Shown here piece by piece: positions 36,423-48,439 of a DNA stretch of 64,000 nt. The DNA is from Odontocerum albicorne. Its lineage: Eukaryota; Arthropoda; Insecta; Trichoptera; Odontoceridae. The position numbers and the translations under genes are program-made. Each line of letters starts with the position of its first letter. Within the stretch, counting starts at the first letter, position 1. The stretch is from the NCBI GenBank assembly GCA_949825065.1, contig OX463844.1, positions 25,767,778 through 25,831,777 on the forward strand, given 5' to 3'. The notes under the pieces were generated by a model. That model did no database searches and was not told the DNA's origin. It saw nothing but the letters and a program-made list of their open reading frames with translations.

Positions 36423-37189
36423 TGTAAGGGCAGCGGTAAACGGCTAAGAAACCAGACACGGTCCTTCTTGTGAGAAGACAAAAGCAAGGTCATAAAAATC
36501 CATTGCTCAAGGAAGCAATAAATACTGTCTAGACGACATACCCTTTGCTGAATTCTAAAGAACACCGATCTCAATTGTCTTTTAAAAATAAAGTATCATG
36601 TCTATGACGGTTACTATGTGAAACTATTATTTTAAGTGAGAATGAATACATGTAGCTTCTCTCTCTCGCGAGGTGACTATAAAAGAGCAGAAATTTTACG
36701 AGGAGGTCTCTTGTGCCACCAGATACGACACGGTTAGGACGTCTCTCCAGAAACAGTGTTTATACGGAAGACAGCCAGACTAGTTTTCCTCGTAGATCGC
36801 AGAAGTCCAGGACTCCAATTACAAATTATCGGTGAATATTATTCCTTTTATCTTAATGTTGGATTTCGTCCCCACGTTAAAACCCCCGATCAAAGTAATT
36901 TCAAATTGTTATTGAAATCTCCCTTGCTAAATACAACACAGTCTTTCTAGCCAATTTTAAACTTTTTTCTTGACATTCGTCAAGTTTTTTTTCTATATTT
37001 TTTTTCTTTTTTTCTTTTTTTCATAATATAATAAACTGTTTCATTTAAAATTATACTTGTTTAATTGTGTCGCCTTGTCCTGCTGAAAGTGATAGAGAGT
37101 TATTCAGAGTTAAGGGAACCCAACAAACCCCAGAGATCTAAAGAGTTCTTGCCTCTTTAAGAAACCGGCGGAGCTGAACGGGCGTGTCA
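36423..37189 (+). mobile_element. Possible solo LTR
   Basis: A promoter-like block holds CTATAAAAG at 36677-36685. About 350 bp later there is an AATAAA signal (37030-37035) and a GC-richer segment ending GGGCGTGTCA at 37189. The span runs from TG to CA. This order (TATA, poly(A) signal, U5-like end) is that of an LTR. No target-site duplication, primer-binding site or internal gag/pol is seen. The boundaries are guesses. Confidence 0.4.
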
Positions 37190-37194
37190 TACCT

Positions 37195-38435
37195 CATATG
37201 ATGGTAATGTGTTATAACTGATTTATGTATTGAAATCTGAAAATTCTAATATTGTTTTTTTAAAATAGGAAAGAGGTGTGACAATATCTTGAAAAAGCTT
37301 ATTTTTGGAATGAAACTTATTTTGTATATACTTAGACGATCAAAATATTTCAATTTATTATATAAATTAAAAAACAAGTTCCTTATATAATTAGTTTTAT
37401 AAAGATAGCGCATAAATTTTCAATACAGTTGAAACAAATTTAATCCGAAGGATGATGAAATAAATTTTAGGTCTGTGTTCTGAAAAAATCTTACCAGCCT
37501 TTTTATTACAATATTATTTTTAACTAAGTGTTTTTTTCCAACGAATCATATTTTATCAAAAATTTCTAGATTCAACTTTCTCGAAAAACATATTACTTAC
37601 GTTCTTAGAATTCCATTTCCAAGAATATATTTTGGTTGCCAATTTATACAAAAGAGAACAAAGAATTTTATAATTATTTAAAAATTAAATCTAATTTATA
37701 GAAATATTGTGTAAATATCTAATAAACTATGTTAAGTAATTTTAAAATAAATAAAACACTTTTAAAGACTCAAGATAAAAAAGATACTCAAAGTATGAGA
37801 AATTGAAGAAGTAAATAAAAATTCATGATTTGTTTAGCAAAAATACCCCCGTAAATAATTTGCAACTTAAATAGAAATCATGCGAAAGTTCAGGATACAA
37901 AAAATACGAAAGAAAAAATATTAAAAATTATTGTGCAAGCGGACGATAAACAAATGGTAAAAACTAGTAGTGCTTCGTCTCAAAATTTCAAATCAATAAA
38001 AAAAGTATATAATCAGAAATAATTATAGAGATTTTATTAACTTTATATTAATTCAAAGAATGGCCGTTTTGGCTAATAAAATCCTTGTAATTTGTAACTT
38101 ATATTTAATAAATCAGAAACAGTGATATGAGTTCTATTCAATACTTGTTTTTATGAGTCAGCTTATAAAAATTATAAAAGTATTTCTAATTGACTCAAGA
38201 TACATAATTACTCTACAGTCTTAATGCGATTGCATTAAATGAGATAAAAAAATAGATAAATTGTATCCAACTACAACTTTAACATATTCTTTTATTGCTG
38301 TTGACGATATTTAAGATTGATTTTTATACAAATCTTATTATTTTGTATTTAATCGTAAGTGATGTACGAGTATTATGGGTTAATTGATTTGTAAAGTCAA
38401 AGTAATAAAAATGTTTTCGTAATATCTAGATTATT
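37195..38435. other. AT-rich noncoding DNA
   Basis: Nothing recognised. TACGAGTA at 38365. Confidence 0.55.
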
Positions 38436-38439
38436 TGTT

Positions 38440-39560
38440 ACTTTAGTATCCATCCAACGCGAAAGGTGTTTGACGGAAAATGAAATACAAGACATTGTTT
38501 ATTTTTAGTTTGCATTTACTTTTATTCAAAATACATTCCTTGTGAGTCAATACAATACTGGAAGCGATGGTAAAATTTTCAGAAGCACTCCTGAAACTCA
38601 TTCTTCGGCATTGCCTCAAAATCACGGTCGAAGCCTTCTGGATATCTGAAATCATGTCGAAACGCTTTTCTTTTATCGCCAATTTCAGTTTCGGGGATGG
38701 TCAGAACTCGCATTGAGCCAAATCAGGCGAATACGGGGGGGATGATCGAGCACCCCGATACTTTTTGGCCAATAAATCGATTACACTCTAAATCGATTAC
38801 GATTACACCCAGGTGCATTAACGTGTAACAATGACCATACCCTTTACTATCGCTATTCGGGTCGAACTCGAAGAATCCTAGCCCGTTAACTATTCAAATA
38901 CCCATGTACACATCGGCCATCACTATTTGACCTTCTGGCGTGAACTCTACGAATAATTATTTTGGAATCAAAGAGAACGGTGAGCAGGGTCTTGATTCGG
39001 CTCGTCTGCTTGCGCACTTTTTTCGGTTTCGGAGATTGTGGACCCTTCCATTCCGAGCTCTGGCGCTTTGTAAGTGACTCATACTGAAAGCACAATATTT
39101 CATCACCTGTTACAATGCTTGACATGAAGTCTCGATCCATATCAGCCGCTCTTTTCATGTCTCTGCAGTGCTCCACTCTGCAAACTTTTTAATCGTCAGT
39201 CAGTACAGACCTTTCGTTTGCCCAAATTTTCCGTTAAAATGAGATGGACAGAGGATTTAGGAACTCTAGTGAACTCCCCAATGAGCCAAGTAGACGCACA
39301 ATGATCGATTTGAAGAATTTCAGCCACTTTTTGAACATTTTCTTCAATTCTAACTCTCAATGACTGTTTAGGTCGTTGATCATTTTCAATGCTCTCTCTA
39401 CCATCACGAAATTTTGCATACCACTTAAAAACGCCCTAACGACTCATTGCTTCACTGCCATAAACAGTTTGAATAATTTCAAAAGTCTGTGGTACGTTTA
39501 CCCAATTTAAAATTAAATTTAATGTTGGCACGTGGCTCCATTGTTCCTTTTCCGAACGAG
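38440..39560 (-). mobile_element. Mariner (irritans-like) transposase relic, nearly full length
   Basis: The minus strand starts at 39541 (MEPRANIKF) and preserves the domain order to the C-terminus, with many stops and frameshifts. The first catalytic block is SSIVTGDEILCFQYES (Asp present). LLHVNAP replaces the usual second block (Asp to Val). SSPPYSPDLAQCEF carries Glu in place of the third Asp. KEKRFDMISDIQKASTVIL is the C-terminal helix. The N-terminus and C-terminal block are of the irritans mariner type. I could not fix the terminal repeats. It is clearly inactive and of a different lineage from the 40.5-kb copy 1 kb away. Confidence 0.85.
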
Positions 39561-39599
39561 ACTCCGAATGTACTGTCAATTGTTACGTCTTTACGAATG

Positions 39600-40465
39600 A
39601 ACCAGCGATGCCAGCGCTTTGAAACTTTTACGGAAGATAGTCTAAATTTGTCTAGTTAACTCATTTATTCATACATAGATGGCTCTGGTGGTTACGCGAA
39701 AAATAAAATCAGTCACTTTTCCCATTGGACAGACCGTGTTTTGTATAGTGTACAATAAAACAGGTTAAGTGTCAAACAATATTTCCATTCCAGCCGTCAA
39801 GGGATCGACATGATGATTGTAAGAAAAAAAAACTATATAATACCAAAATAACGAAAAATAAAAAAAACAACACTAATTATACAAGGCTATCGATGAGCAG
39901 GAAAAGGTAAGGGAGATAAGAAAAAAAGGACCGTGGAAAACCTAAAAAAACATGCTATTTCAGTAAAGGGAGATTATATCTCGGAGATGTGTGGGTGCCT
40001 CTTCTGTATCACTATGTGTTAGTTTTTTCACTTCATTCTCTGATGTTGTTTTTAGATGTATAATTAAAGTATTAATGCAGAAAGGAAAATTTACGTAGCA
40101 CAGTTTTAAGAGCAGACTATCCTCAAGGGCGCTCTTACTTGGGATTCAAGCATACTATTATTGACATATTGAAAATAAAACAAGTTGAGTGCAAAGATAT
40201 AGTTATTAAGTAAATACCAGTCAGTTTAGGTTACTGTGAAATGTCAATTATTAAAATTCGTTGTTTGATTACCTCTCTCGATTGGGGAAGACTGTCATCC
40301 TGTTATTAGATGAGACTTGTGAGATAATTTTTTATGAATTTATTGTGTGAAGTTTTTTTGTATGTCAGAAATGACAACATGGACATGTTGCAAGGCTAAT
40401 GAAATGTTATATTTATCGTAAACTTTAGAAAGTAGGAACTTAAATAAACCATCACCTCATCTGCT
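39600..40465. other. Noncoding DNA between two mariners
   Basis: No gene or repeat recognised. Confidence 0.5.
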
Positions 40466-40471
40466 TTATTA

Positions 40472-41407
40472 CGAGGGTCATCCAGAAACTAGGGTTACAA
40501 GGGCTCCTGAGGCCGGGGAAATTTTTTTGTTTAAAAGTTGGTGCACCTGGCGTGTAGGGGGGATCCTAACGGCCAGTTTGTTTGGTCCCGCGTGTTTGTC
40601 GGCCATTTTGTTCAGTCACAGTAAATTCTTCCGATGTAGAGGTCGTCGCGGGCTCCCACCACCTCTCGTCCGTGCGAGACCCGCGCGGTCATCCGTTTTT
40701 TGACTTTGCAGAACAATACCGTCGCGAATATCCATCGGAAGCTCGTGGAAGTTTATGGTAGTGATGTGATGAGTCGACAACATGTCACGAAGTGGGTTAG
40801 GTTGTTCAGAGAAGGCCGTACTGATACTCACGAAGAGGCAAGCCAGTGATTTATGACGAATTTGTGCAAAAAATTGGAGAACAAGTGCGAAATGACCACC
40901 GTGTGACGCTTGACGACCTTCACGAAGAATTTCCTGACATTTCTCGAAGTCTCCTTGGTAATATTGTGTCGGAAAAACTTGGTTACAAGAAGTTGTGTGC
41001 GAGATGGGTGCCCAGAATGTTCACACCGGAGCACCGTCAAAATCGCGTGACGACCACGCGTGAATTTTTGGATCGTTTTGCACAGGAGGGAGAAGCTTTT
41101 CTGGACTCTATCGTGACGAGGGATGAAACGTGGGTGTGTCACTATACCCCAACAATTTTCAACAACACCCCAACAATCAGGAGGTCGAGGAAGCTGTGAA
41201 GAAGTGGCTGAAAGAGCTGGCGGCGGAGGTCTATGACACTGGCATAAAAAAGCTGGTGCCCCGACTACATAAATGTCTCGATCTCGACGGCGATTACGTT
41301 GAAAAATAGAGTAATATATTTGTGAAGTATCCTGTGCATTTCAATTAAATACAATCATTTTTCGATCCTACGTAAATGTTGTAACCTTACTTTCTGGATG
41401 ACCCTCG
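40472..41407 (+). mobile_element. Mariner transposon, internally deleted (copy 2)
   Basis: Inverted repeats begin CGAGGGTCATCCAGAAA at both ends, with TA on each side (40470-40471, 41408-41409). The interior is highly similar to the 17.1-kb copy but on the opposite strand. The transposase N-terminus (NIHRKLVEVYGSDVMSRQHV) precedes an open stretch from 40846. The centre of the gene is missing between the VCHYTP block and the C-terminal EEAVKKWLKELAAEVYDTG segment. It is 936 bp, 88 bp longer than copy 1 because it keeps the region before the first Asp. Confidence 0.93.
40846..41199 (+). pseudogene. Mariner transposase, partial open frame
   Basis: A 117-residue open stretch within mariner copy 2. 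It contains the second half of the DNA-binding region (RVTLDDLHEEFPDISRSLLG, residues about 19-38), the linker (KLGYKKLCARWVPRMFTPEH) and the first catalytic block FLDSIVTRDETWVCHYTP, with catalytic Asp at residue 93. After that it runs across the deletion junction into an unrelated frame and stops. The second and third catalytic Asp are absent, so it cannot cut DNA. It retains DNA-binding parts and could in principle bind mariner ends if expressed, which is an inference. Confidence 0.85.
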
Positions 41408-41409
41408 TA

Positions 41410-44400
41410 CATTGTAAATGATAATTAATAATGTGACGAATGACTTACTCCGAGCGGACTTATTTAATTTAATTTATTATATTTTTTTGTAAGTATTAAT
41501 CTTCATGACGGTTACTACAATTTTAAATATAATGTCCTCGTATGTTAAACCAAGAAGCCTAAATTCGTATGAAATATGGTCTGTATGTTCAACAATTCTA
41601 GTTGCGAGTCAGAAGTAATTTAACCTGTTAGCTTGCTTGGTAGGAATATTAACTACTAGACCATATGCATCGACGTCATTGTTACTTCTCTTTTCAATGA
41701 TGAAATGTTTTCTCCGTATATTCTGTTTCTTCCTTGATTTTTTTCTCCTTTTATAGTCTTTTAGGACATTTGATAATATAATATTTACTGAAAAGTTTAA
41801 ATTTTATTTTGCTGCTCGACGTTTGTTTAAGTTATTTTTTCGTTTTTAAAATAATGTTGTAACCTTTCACAAAGTAAATACCACTTACCTCCGTAACTCT
41901 TTTCTGGTAAGCTTGAAAATATTTCTGTATGGTAATAAACTGGACATATCTATATTTACAATAAAGAGTCTCAACAAATAAACACTCGTGGCCTTTGGCT
42001 TTGATTTAATCCGATAAACTATAATTCTTTTATTAAAAGTTCCCAACAATCCAAAAGCTTGTTCTATTTTATAATGTTAAAAATTACTAAGTCTTAAGAG
42101 TAAAAAATATTCATAATCAGTCGACTCGAGTCATAACATTTTGCAAGAAAGAATTTCCAGAAAACAAACACGGAGATAATGCTTTAATAAGCGTTAGAGA
42201 TCTTCCTTTTTGGGTGTTAAACTGTGAGTATCGTCTTAATTTTCCTAATTTTCCAACAATTTTACGAAAGAATTACTTTTAATTTGTTATCTATGTTACA
42301 CCATGTTTTATACTCCGTTGATTATTTGGAAATGTTAAATAATACATCTCTTTTTTATTTTTGTAATGAGGCGATTAATTGATATTAAAACTTGATCGCT
42401 ATTAGCGTCACTAAAATATTGTTTCCGCTGCAAAGGCATTGTGTTAGTTAATGTTTTATAAGAAAATATTTTGGTATATTTTATATTATTTATTACATTA
42501 TTAAAATCAGAACCCTAAATATAAAAAATGTACTTCATTTCCATATTGGATGAAGAGCGTCAGTTATAATGAAAATGCAGAAAAGCAAATGATTTTTTCA
42601 TTATGCGTCATATAATTTACATTAGTTAAAAACACCTTAATGAGAGGGTTTGTAGACGGAGAGGAGAAAAACCTTCGCAAGAAATATTAATTCAATCATT
42701 TCTATTTTCGATACACACAACATCATGATCAATTTTTACAAATAATGCTGAGATAATATAATTTTAACCCCTGTAATAACCTTTTTGTGAGAAACTTGTG
42801 TAAATTAGGATACTTCCTTTTGGGATTTACGAATTCGAATCATTTTCGCCAAAAAAATAATGATGCAGTTCGTGCTTTGTTCGATAAACTTAGTTGATAC
42901 TAGACTTAATGAGTAAATAGTTTTTGATACACTAGCATATCAATGGAAAACTCAATTCATTTTAAATAGTTAAAAGGCAATTTATGAAGTGAAAATCTCT
43001 TCAGTGTGATGGTTGTAAAATTATCTGCTAGGATGTCTCCTGTTCAATTTGAATAAATTGAACATGGTAACAGAGTTCAAACTATTTTTCCGTTTATTAT
43101 TGTTCTTTAGAGAGTTTAACACCAATCAATCGTCTGAAAATTGCGGAAAGTTTACGATTATCTTCTAATAATGTGTAATTTTATTCATCGATTGAGTATC
43201 AATTTACATATGATAGAAATAAAAGTTTTCTTAGGCATTTCATTTTTTTTATTTTGTATATCACTCATGAGACAATATCATTCATACAACCTTCAGGTTT
43301 AGAACCACTTAAATGAACACAGATCTTACGGCTTGTCTTCAGACTTGTTTGCAGTACTGACCCACTCGTGAAAAGATAACACCAGTACACTTTATCGCTT
43401 GTGAGTTTATCAAGCTAGGCTGCTATTTTCGGGTATCTCAGGTAATGGAACCCGAAACGTCTAGATATCAAGCAGCTCATCAATTAGGCAATGGAGGTAA
43501 TTTTTTGGAGTCTTATGAACTATATTAATTAACAAGATTTATATATTTTCTTTTTTTATGTCAAAATACTCGTTAATTAGATATGTAAAAAACTTGTAAC
43601 TATACATAGAATTTAAGCAAAAACATACGTGTAGGTTTTGATTACGTAGTAAAATATTCTTACTCATTTAATTTAAACCGACTGTTTTTGAGATACCATT
43701 GAAAATCTGAATATCATTGATATAAATGGTTCAAAGGAATTTCACGATATTTCTGGATTATTTCAGGAAATTCTATCAGCAATCTAATGAAAATTAGTTC
43801 AATTGTAGGGTATGTTTGTGAATAATTTTACGTTTAACGAAATGTTTATAAATTTGGTGTTTTATTAAGTTAATATTTCTTAAGTAAAATAAATATTTAA
43901 TCTAGGTTAAAATAAAAAAGTCAAACTATTAAAATTTTTTATTTCATATAACTCTTCTATAAACTAAACAGTTTTCACTTAATACAGTGCAACTATTACT
44001 ACTTGTATAATATTTTTTAAAAGAAATACACATTTGTGTATTTAATACTTGTAGTAGTTTCCGAGTAAATTAAATATTGGGTTCATAATCTATCATTTCA
44101 TTTTGAAATGATATTTTCTTTAGAATTTTATTTTTGTGGTTTCATTTGATAGGTGTTTAGATTTAAATAGTATTCGCTTTTATTGTAACGGCATTAGATG
44201 TTTGTTTTTCGAAACTAAAGACAATAAAGTCTGGGATAAAGATAACAGTTTCATCCCCACACACTCCCATTCCCCCCTCTTAACTAGAGTCAACATTCTC
44301 AAGTTTTATCATACACCCACACTGTGCAATCATATTGTCAATTTTTACACGAACATCTGTGCGTCCTGGATTTTTTTTAATGTTTTTGTGGTTTTTATAA

Positions 44401-44410
44401 AATTGATAAA
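41410..44410. other. AT-rich noncoding DNA
   Basis: About 3 kb with no recognisable exon, RNA or transposon on either strand. Short palindromes such as GTTCAATTT/AAATTGAAC near 43050 occur. Confidence 0.55.
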
Positions 44411-44415
44411 TCCGA

Positions 44416-44800
44416 ATTGTCTTATTGAAAGAATACTCCTGAGGAGGCATATCAAATATAGTTCCATACAGTAGAGCCGATGATCTTCATCAATTGTCTT
44501 ATTGAAAGAATACTCCTGAGGAGGCATATCAAATATAGTTCCATACAGTAGAGCCGATGATCTTCATCAATTGTCTTATTGAAAGAATACTCCTGAGGAG
44601 GCATATCAAATATAGTTCCATACAGTAGAGCCGATGATCTTCATCAATTGTCTTATTGAAAGAATACTCCTGAGGAGGCATATCAAATATAGTTCCATAC
44701 AGTAGAGCCGATGATCTTCATCAATTGTCTTATTGAAAGAATACTCCTGAGGAGGCATATCAAATATAGTTCCATACAGTAGAGCCGATGATCTTCATCA
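44416..44800. repeat. 77-bp tandem repeat, 5 identical units
   Basis: Units start at 44416, 44493, 44570, 44647 and 44724, and the array ends exactly at 44800 (5 x 77). I see no difference between units. Each contains GAATACTCCTGAGGAGGCAT, with the palindrome CTCCTGAGGAG. The period is not a multiple of three, so it is not coding. Confidence 0.97.
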
Positions 44801-44804
44801 ATCC

Positions 44805-45080
44805 ATTATTTTTACAGACACTGTACGGGACAATTTATTACATCATCGAAAATTAAGGTTGTTTACAGTACAGCTTTTATAAACTGAGCTGTTAAGAGCA
44901 CAGTCAATCGCACCTTGTTGAATAAATTTTCCGATATCGATATTTTCCATATCTCGGAGGATATATTGATGGTTGCAATCACTTATAAATGTTATAGACA
45001 TAACTCAGACTTTTCATACTATAGTATGAAATTCATTGTTTTTGTAGGCGTTATATTATACTCGTATTTTGATTGAAGTA
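44805..45080. other. AT-rich noncoding DNA
   Basis: No gene. A TACTCGTA octamer is at 45059. Confidence 0.5.
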
Positions 45081-45081
45081 A

Positions 45082-45186
45082 AAATATGATAGGATGAAAC
45101 ATTTATTTGATCAATATAGTTATCCGGTAGTTTAAATATGATAGGATGAAAGATTTATTTGATCAATATAGTTATGCAGTAGTTTA
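45082..45186. repeat. 52-bp tandem duplication
   Basis: Two units (from 45082 and 45134) share AAATATGATAGGATGAAA, then TTTATTTGATCAATATAGTT and a GTAGTTTAAA end, with a few substitutions. Confidence 0.88.
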
Positions 45187-45929
45187 AAACTGAATGAATT
45201 CATTTTTCCATACTACTAAAAAAATCTGAAGTTTTGCACTTAAAATTATTTGGCACACACCAATGCAACTGTTTGTGGAGGGAAGACTTCTGCTCGTCTG
45301 CCTTGGCGAGGGTCTTCTTCTATTAATTATCTGCTTAAGTAAAACTGTTCAGCTCAATCTTTCACTCAATAATATGACGGAGAAGATTCTCTGTAGACAT
45401 AGATTCTAGTAGACAACTTCTAAGCGTATTTAATTTCTCTCAGGTTTTCTCACCTTTTGAAAAAAACTTTATGACTGCGTAATATTAAATTAGTTCAGAG
45501 CGGAAACGCAGCATCTGTTCAAACACGCTATAATTTGTTTGAATTGGAGATCTTTGGACCTTAGTGAATATACCTTTAGTGTTTCGGTTCCCGGTCAACT
45601 AAAATACAAAGAAAAACTGAAACAAAAAGAAAAAAGTTTATGAGATATTGACAGTACATTACAGAGGGTAATTATTTAAAATATGCACATTAATTAAAAA
45701 ATAAATATTTTGAAGTCAATCCGTTTGTGATATTTTAGTCGATGTTGAATTTTAAGAACTATCTAAATTTAATACACCATTTTGCTAAAACACGTTAGCT
45801 AGGAAAAAGTCATTTTAAATTTATTTTTAGACATTTAAAATAAGCCTTTGGCCTTCGTGAAAAGGTTTCGAGCTGCCCACAGCTTCTTCGAATTAAAATT
45901 TCATATATAATTAAAGATTTGAAAGCCGT

Positions 45930-45983
45930 GGAAATTTGAAAGCCGTGTATATAACGAGTTTTATACACGGCTTTCAAATTTCC
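45930..45983. repeat. 22-bp perfect hairpin with a third partial arm
   Basis: 45930-45951 (GGAAATTTGAAAGCCGTGTA...) is perfectly complementary to 45962-45983 with a 10-nt loop. A partial third copy of the arm (ATTTGAAAGCCGTG) lies just upstream at about 45917-45930. Confidence 0.92.
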
Positions 45984-45989
45984 CGCACA

Positions 45990-46880
45990 CAGTTTGAAAC
46001 ATTATAAACTTCAAATTATGTTATACATTGAATAATTAGATACTTTAGATATTATAACATAGCAAGTTTTTTTCGTGTTTTTCATTTAATTTTACCTTTA
46101 TACGGGAAATTCAATATGATCGACTTTGGAGCTAAATAAGAATAATATTATATTGGATTTTGCCTTTCCGCTGTCAAAACTCAAAGGATTGAAATTATTA
46201 ATGTTTTATTAGATGCATTGTAATCTAAATTGAAACATATCATATAAAATAAATTCAATTTATGTGTTTCACTTTCAGTTACGTCTACATTCATCCGTTT
46301 TACCAATATTATATTTGATTCCAAGAAATAATAATAATTCATATAATTTGTTTCTTTTCTCTAGGATTTATTTTTCTTTGATAACTAAAAGTTCTGCCAG
46401 AAACGCGTATTATAATAAATATTTTCCACAGATTGCATACGTTTCTCCTTATCTTAAGCAGAAACTTGCCAGACCAAGTTCTCATTTTGTCCTAAATTGA
46501 CAATGAGTATGTTGTCATCTCGAGGCTAGTGAGAAGTTGTTATATCGACTGTAGAAGCTCCATGTTTGTAGTCTGTTTATTTCTAATTAATAAAAAAAAC
46601 AAATCATATATTCAAATATCGTGCCAGATTACAATGCCTTAAAACAGGACGGTTAATAAATCCCCAGGTTGTGTAAACCCTCTTCGAAGTGTTGAATAAT
46701 TTACGATATGCTCTGTAACTGCGTCTGAAATCTTTCTTATCTTTCTGAGTCTGAACTGTCTCTTTTTATCAGGTGATGATAGAATCTTTTCTTAACCAAC
46801 GCATGACACAAAATTATTAACTTATTTTAATTGTTATTTTTCCTCAGATATTACTCTCATTAAAATCAATGCGTGGATAA
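45990..46880. other. AT-rich noncoding DNA
   Basis: Nothing recognised. Confidence 0.55.
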
Positions 46881-46884
46881 AATG

Positions 46885-47205
46885 GATGTTTTAAGTAAGA
46901 TGAAGAAACGAGCTTTTAACATGGTTAGGGCATGTGAAGAGAATGAATGACAAAAAATGAATAAGCTAGTATACATGTCACAAGTGCATGGTGTGTGTGA
47001 AAGAGGCACTCGTCGACAGAGGAAAACATGACTGGATCAAATGAACCAGATTTTGAAACAAGGTAAAGTGAAAAGACTGTGCATGACGAGATGTATGAAT
47101 ATGGAGGAGGCAATATGTGTGTCCTTAGGTAGAACAGTTTGGAGATCTGTTCTCTCTGCCTACCCCACAAGGGATACGGCGAAATTATATGTATTACTTT
47201 TATAC
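46885..47205 (+). mobile_element. RTE-like LINE 3' fragment
   Basis: The plus strand encodes the C-terminal block of RTE-type ORF2: a LTWLGHVKRMND-like relic, a GTRRQRKT-LDQMNQILKQ segment, CMNMEEAICVSLGRTVWRSV and LSAYPTRDTA. The usual pattern is 'GRPRRRW.DQI...L...G......R..C.DR..WR..V.AYP'. The 3' end matches 4.1 kb and, inverted, 26.3 and 56.2 kb. Confidence 0.75.
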
Positions 47206-47209
47206 TCAA

Positions 47210-48435
47210 ATTTAAAGAGATGGTTATTGATACCAATTATCATTATGAAATAAAAGCTGGTTGATTTGAAGTAATTATTTTCAAGAAATGAATACTCGGA
47301 CGCATTTACATATATGAAAGTATTAAATAATGAATGAAAATAAATTTAAGACATTTTTATTATTTTCTGCACTGTACAATAAATTATTGTACTGCGTTTG
47401 AAGTCATCGTATTTTCCTACTAGTATTGCTGGCTTAGTCAACATTAAAAATGATTATAATTTTATTGAGGTGTATTTTACACATATTTCAACAAAATTAA
47501 GTTTAAAAAACATTATATTATTGTAATTCTCAGCACATATGTTACATATAGTACCCGGAAATTATTTTCAGCAATATACTCCTTCCGTTTCATTCGTGCT
47601 TTTATGCTCCTTTATCACGCTCACTAGTTTAGCCATTTTATATTTTTTTGTAAATTACACTAAAATTTACTAAATAAACAAAGAACTATATAGCGCGGTT
47701 TCGCTATATAATAACACCTTATTAGTGATGTCAATTAATTCAGCCGTATCGCACCTTTCTAATTTAATTGAATTGGTGATGTGCACATGCTGAAGCACGT
47801 GGTCGGGAGAGATTAACTGCCACTTCGAGTTTACAACCACTGCAGTAGACATCTCTCAGTCCGTCATGGTACGTATTGTACACGCGAGTATGGTTACCAG
47901 ACTTGATCGAAACCTGCAGACAGAAGGTCAGACTGCAGAGGTCATCAACGATTTAGATAAGTTATGTGTGATGATATTATAAGCAATCCCTCGTCATCGA
48001 AATTATTTTCAGTCAGTCTTTTGATGGAAGACATCTTTGTGTGTATTGGTTTATTACGTGCAAGCAGTTTCATTTGAAAAAAACTTCACACTGTCTTAAT
48101 TAATCAAAACCAAATTTTAATGATAAGGAGACCAAAATTCCAAGACAAGCAATCTGGTGCAACTATTTTTTTGAATAGTGCTGGTTTCGTGTTGCTTAGA
48201 ATCGTTACAAGACTTGAATATTAGTGACTTATGAGGTATAGAAAAAAATTATCAATTTAGTTGAAATATAGTCTACTATATCGTTTAGTTATTATTACCA
48301 ATTGCCAGCAATTCTCATTCAATATGTATAGATATATTCAACTGCCAATTGACCGGAAGGAAGTTAAATATTTTGTGTGATCGTACGTGACTTAAAAATG
48401 TTTTATTCCTGTTAATTTTCTTATCAGTATTATTT
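47210..48435. other. Noncoding DNA; one GC-richer patch
   Basis: No firm gene. The patch 47750-47960 is GC-richer and contains an initiator-like TCAGT (47856-47860) followed by a 38-codon open frame starting at 47865. This is recorded as a speculative finding only. Confidence 0.4.
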
Positions 48436-48439
48436 TATG

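Noticed and set aside
36756..36950. 64-codon open frame
   Set aside because: It lies inside the LTR-like block and has no recognisable domain.
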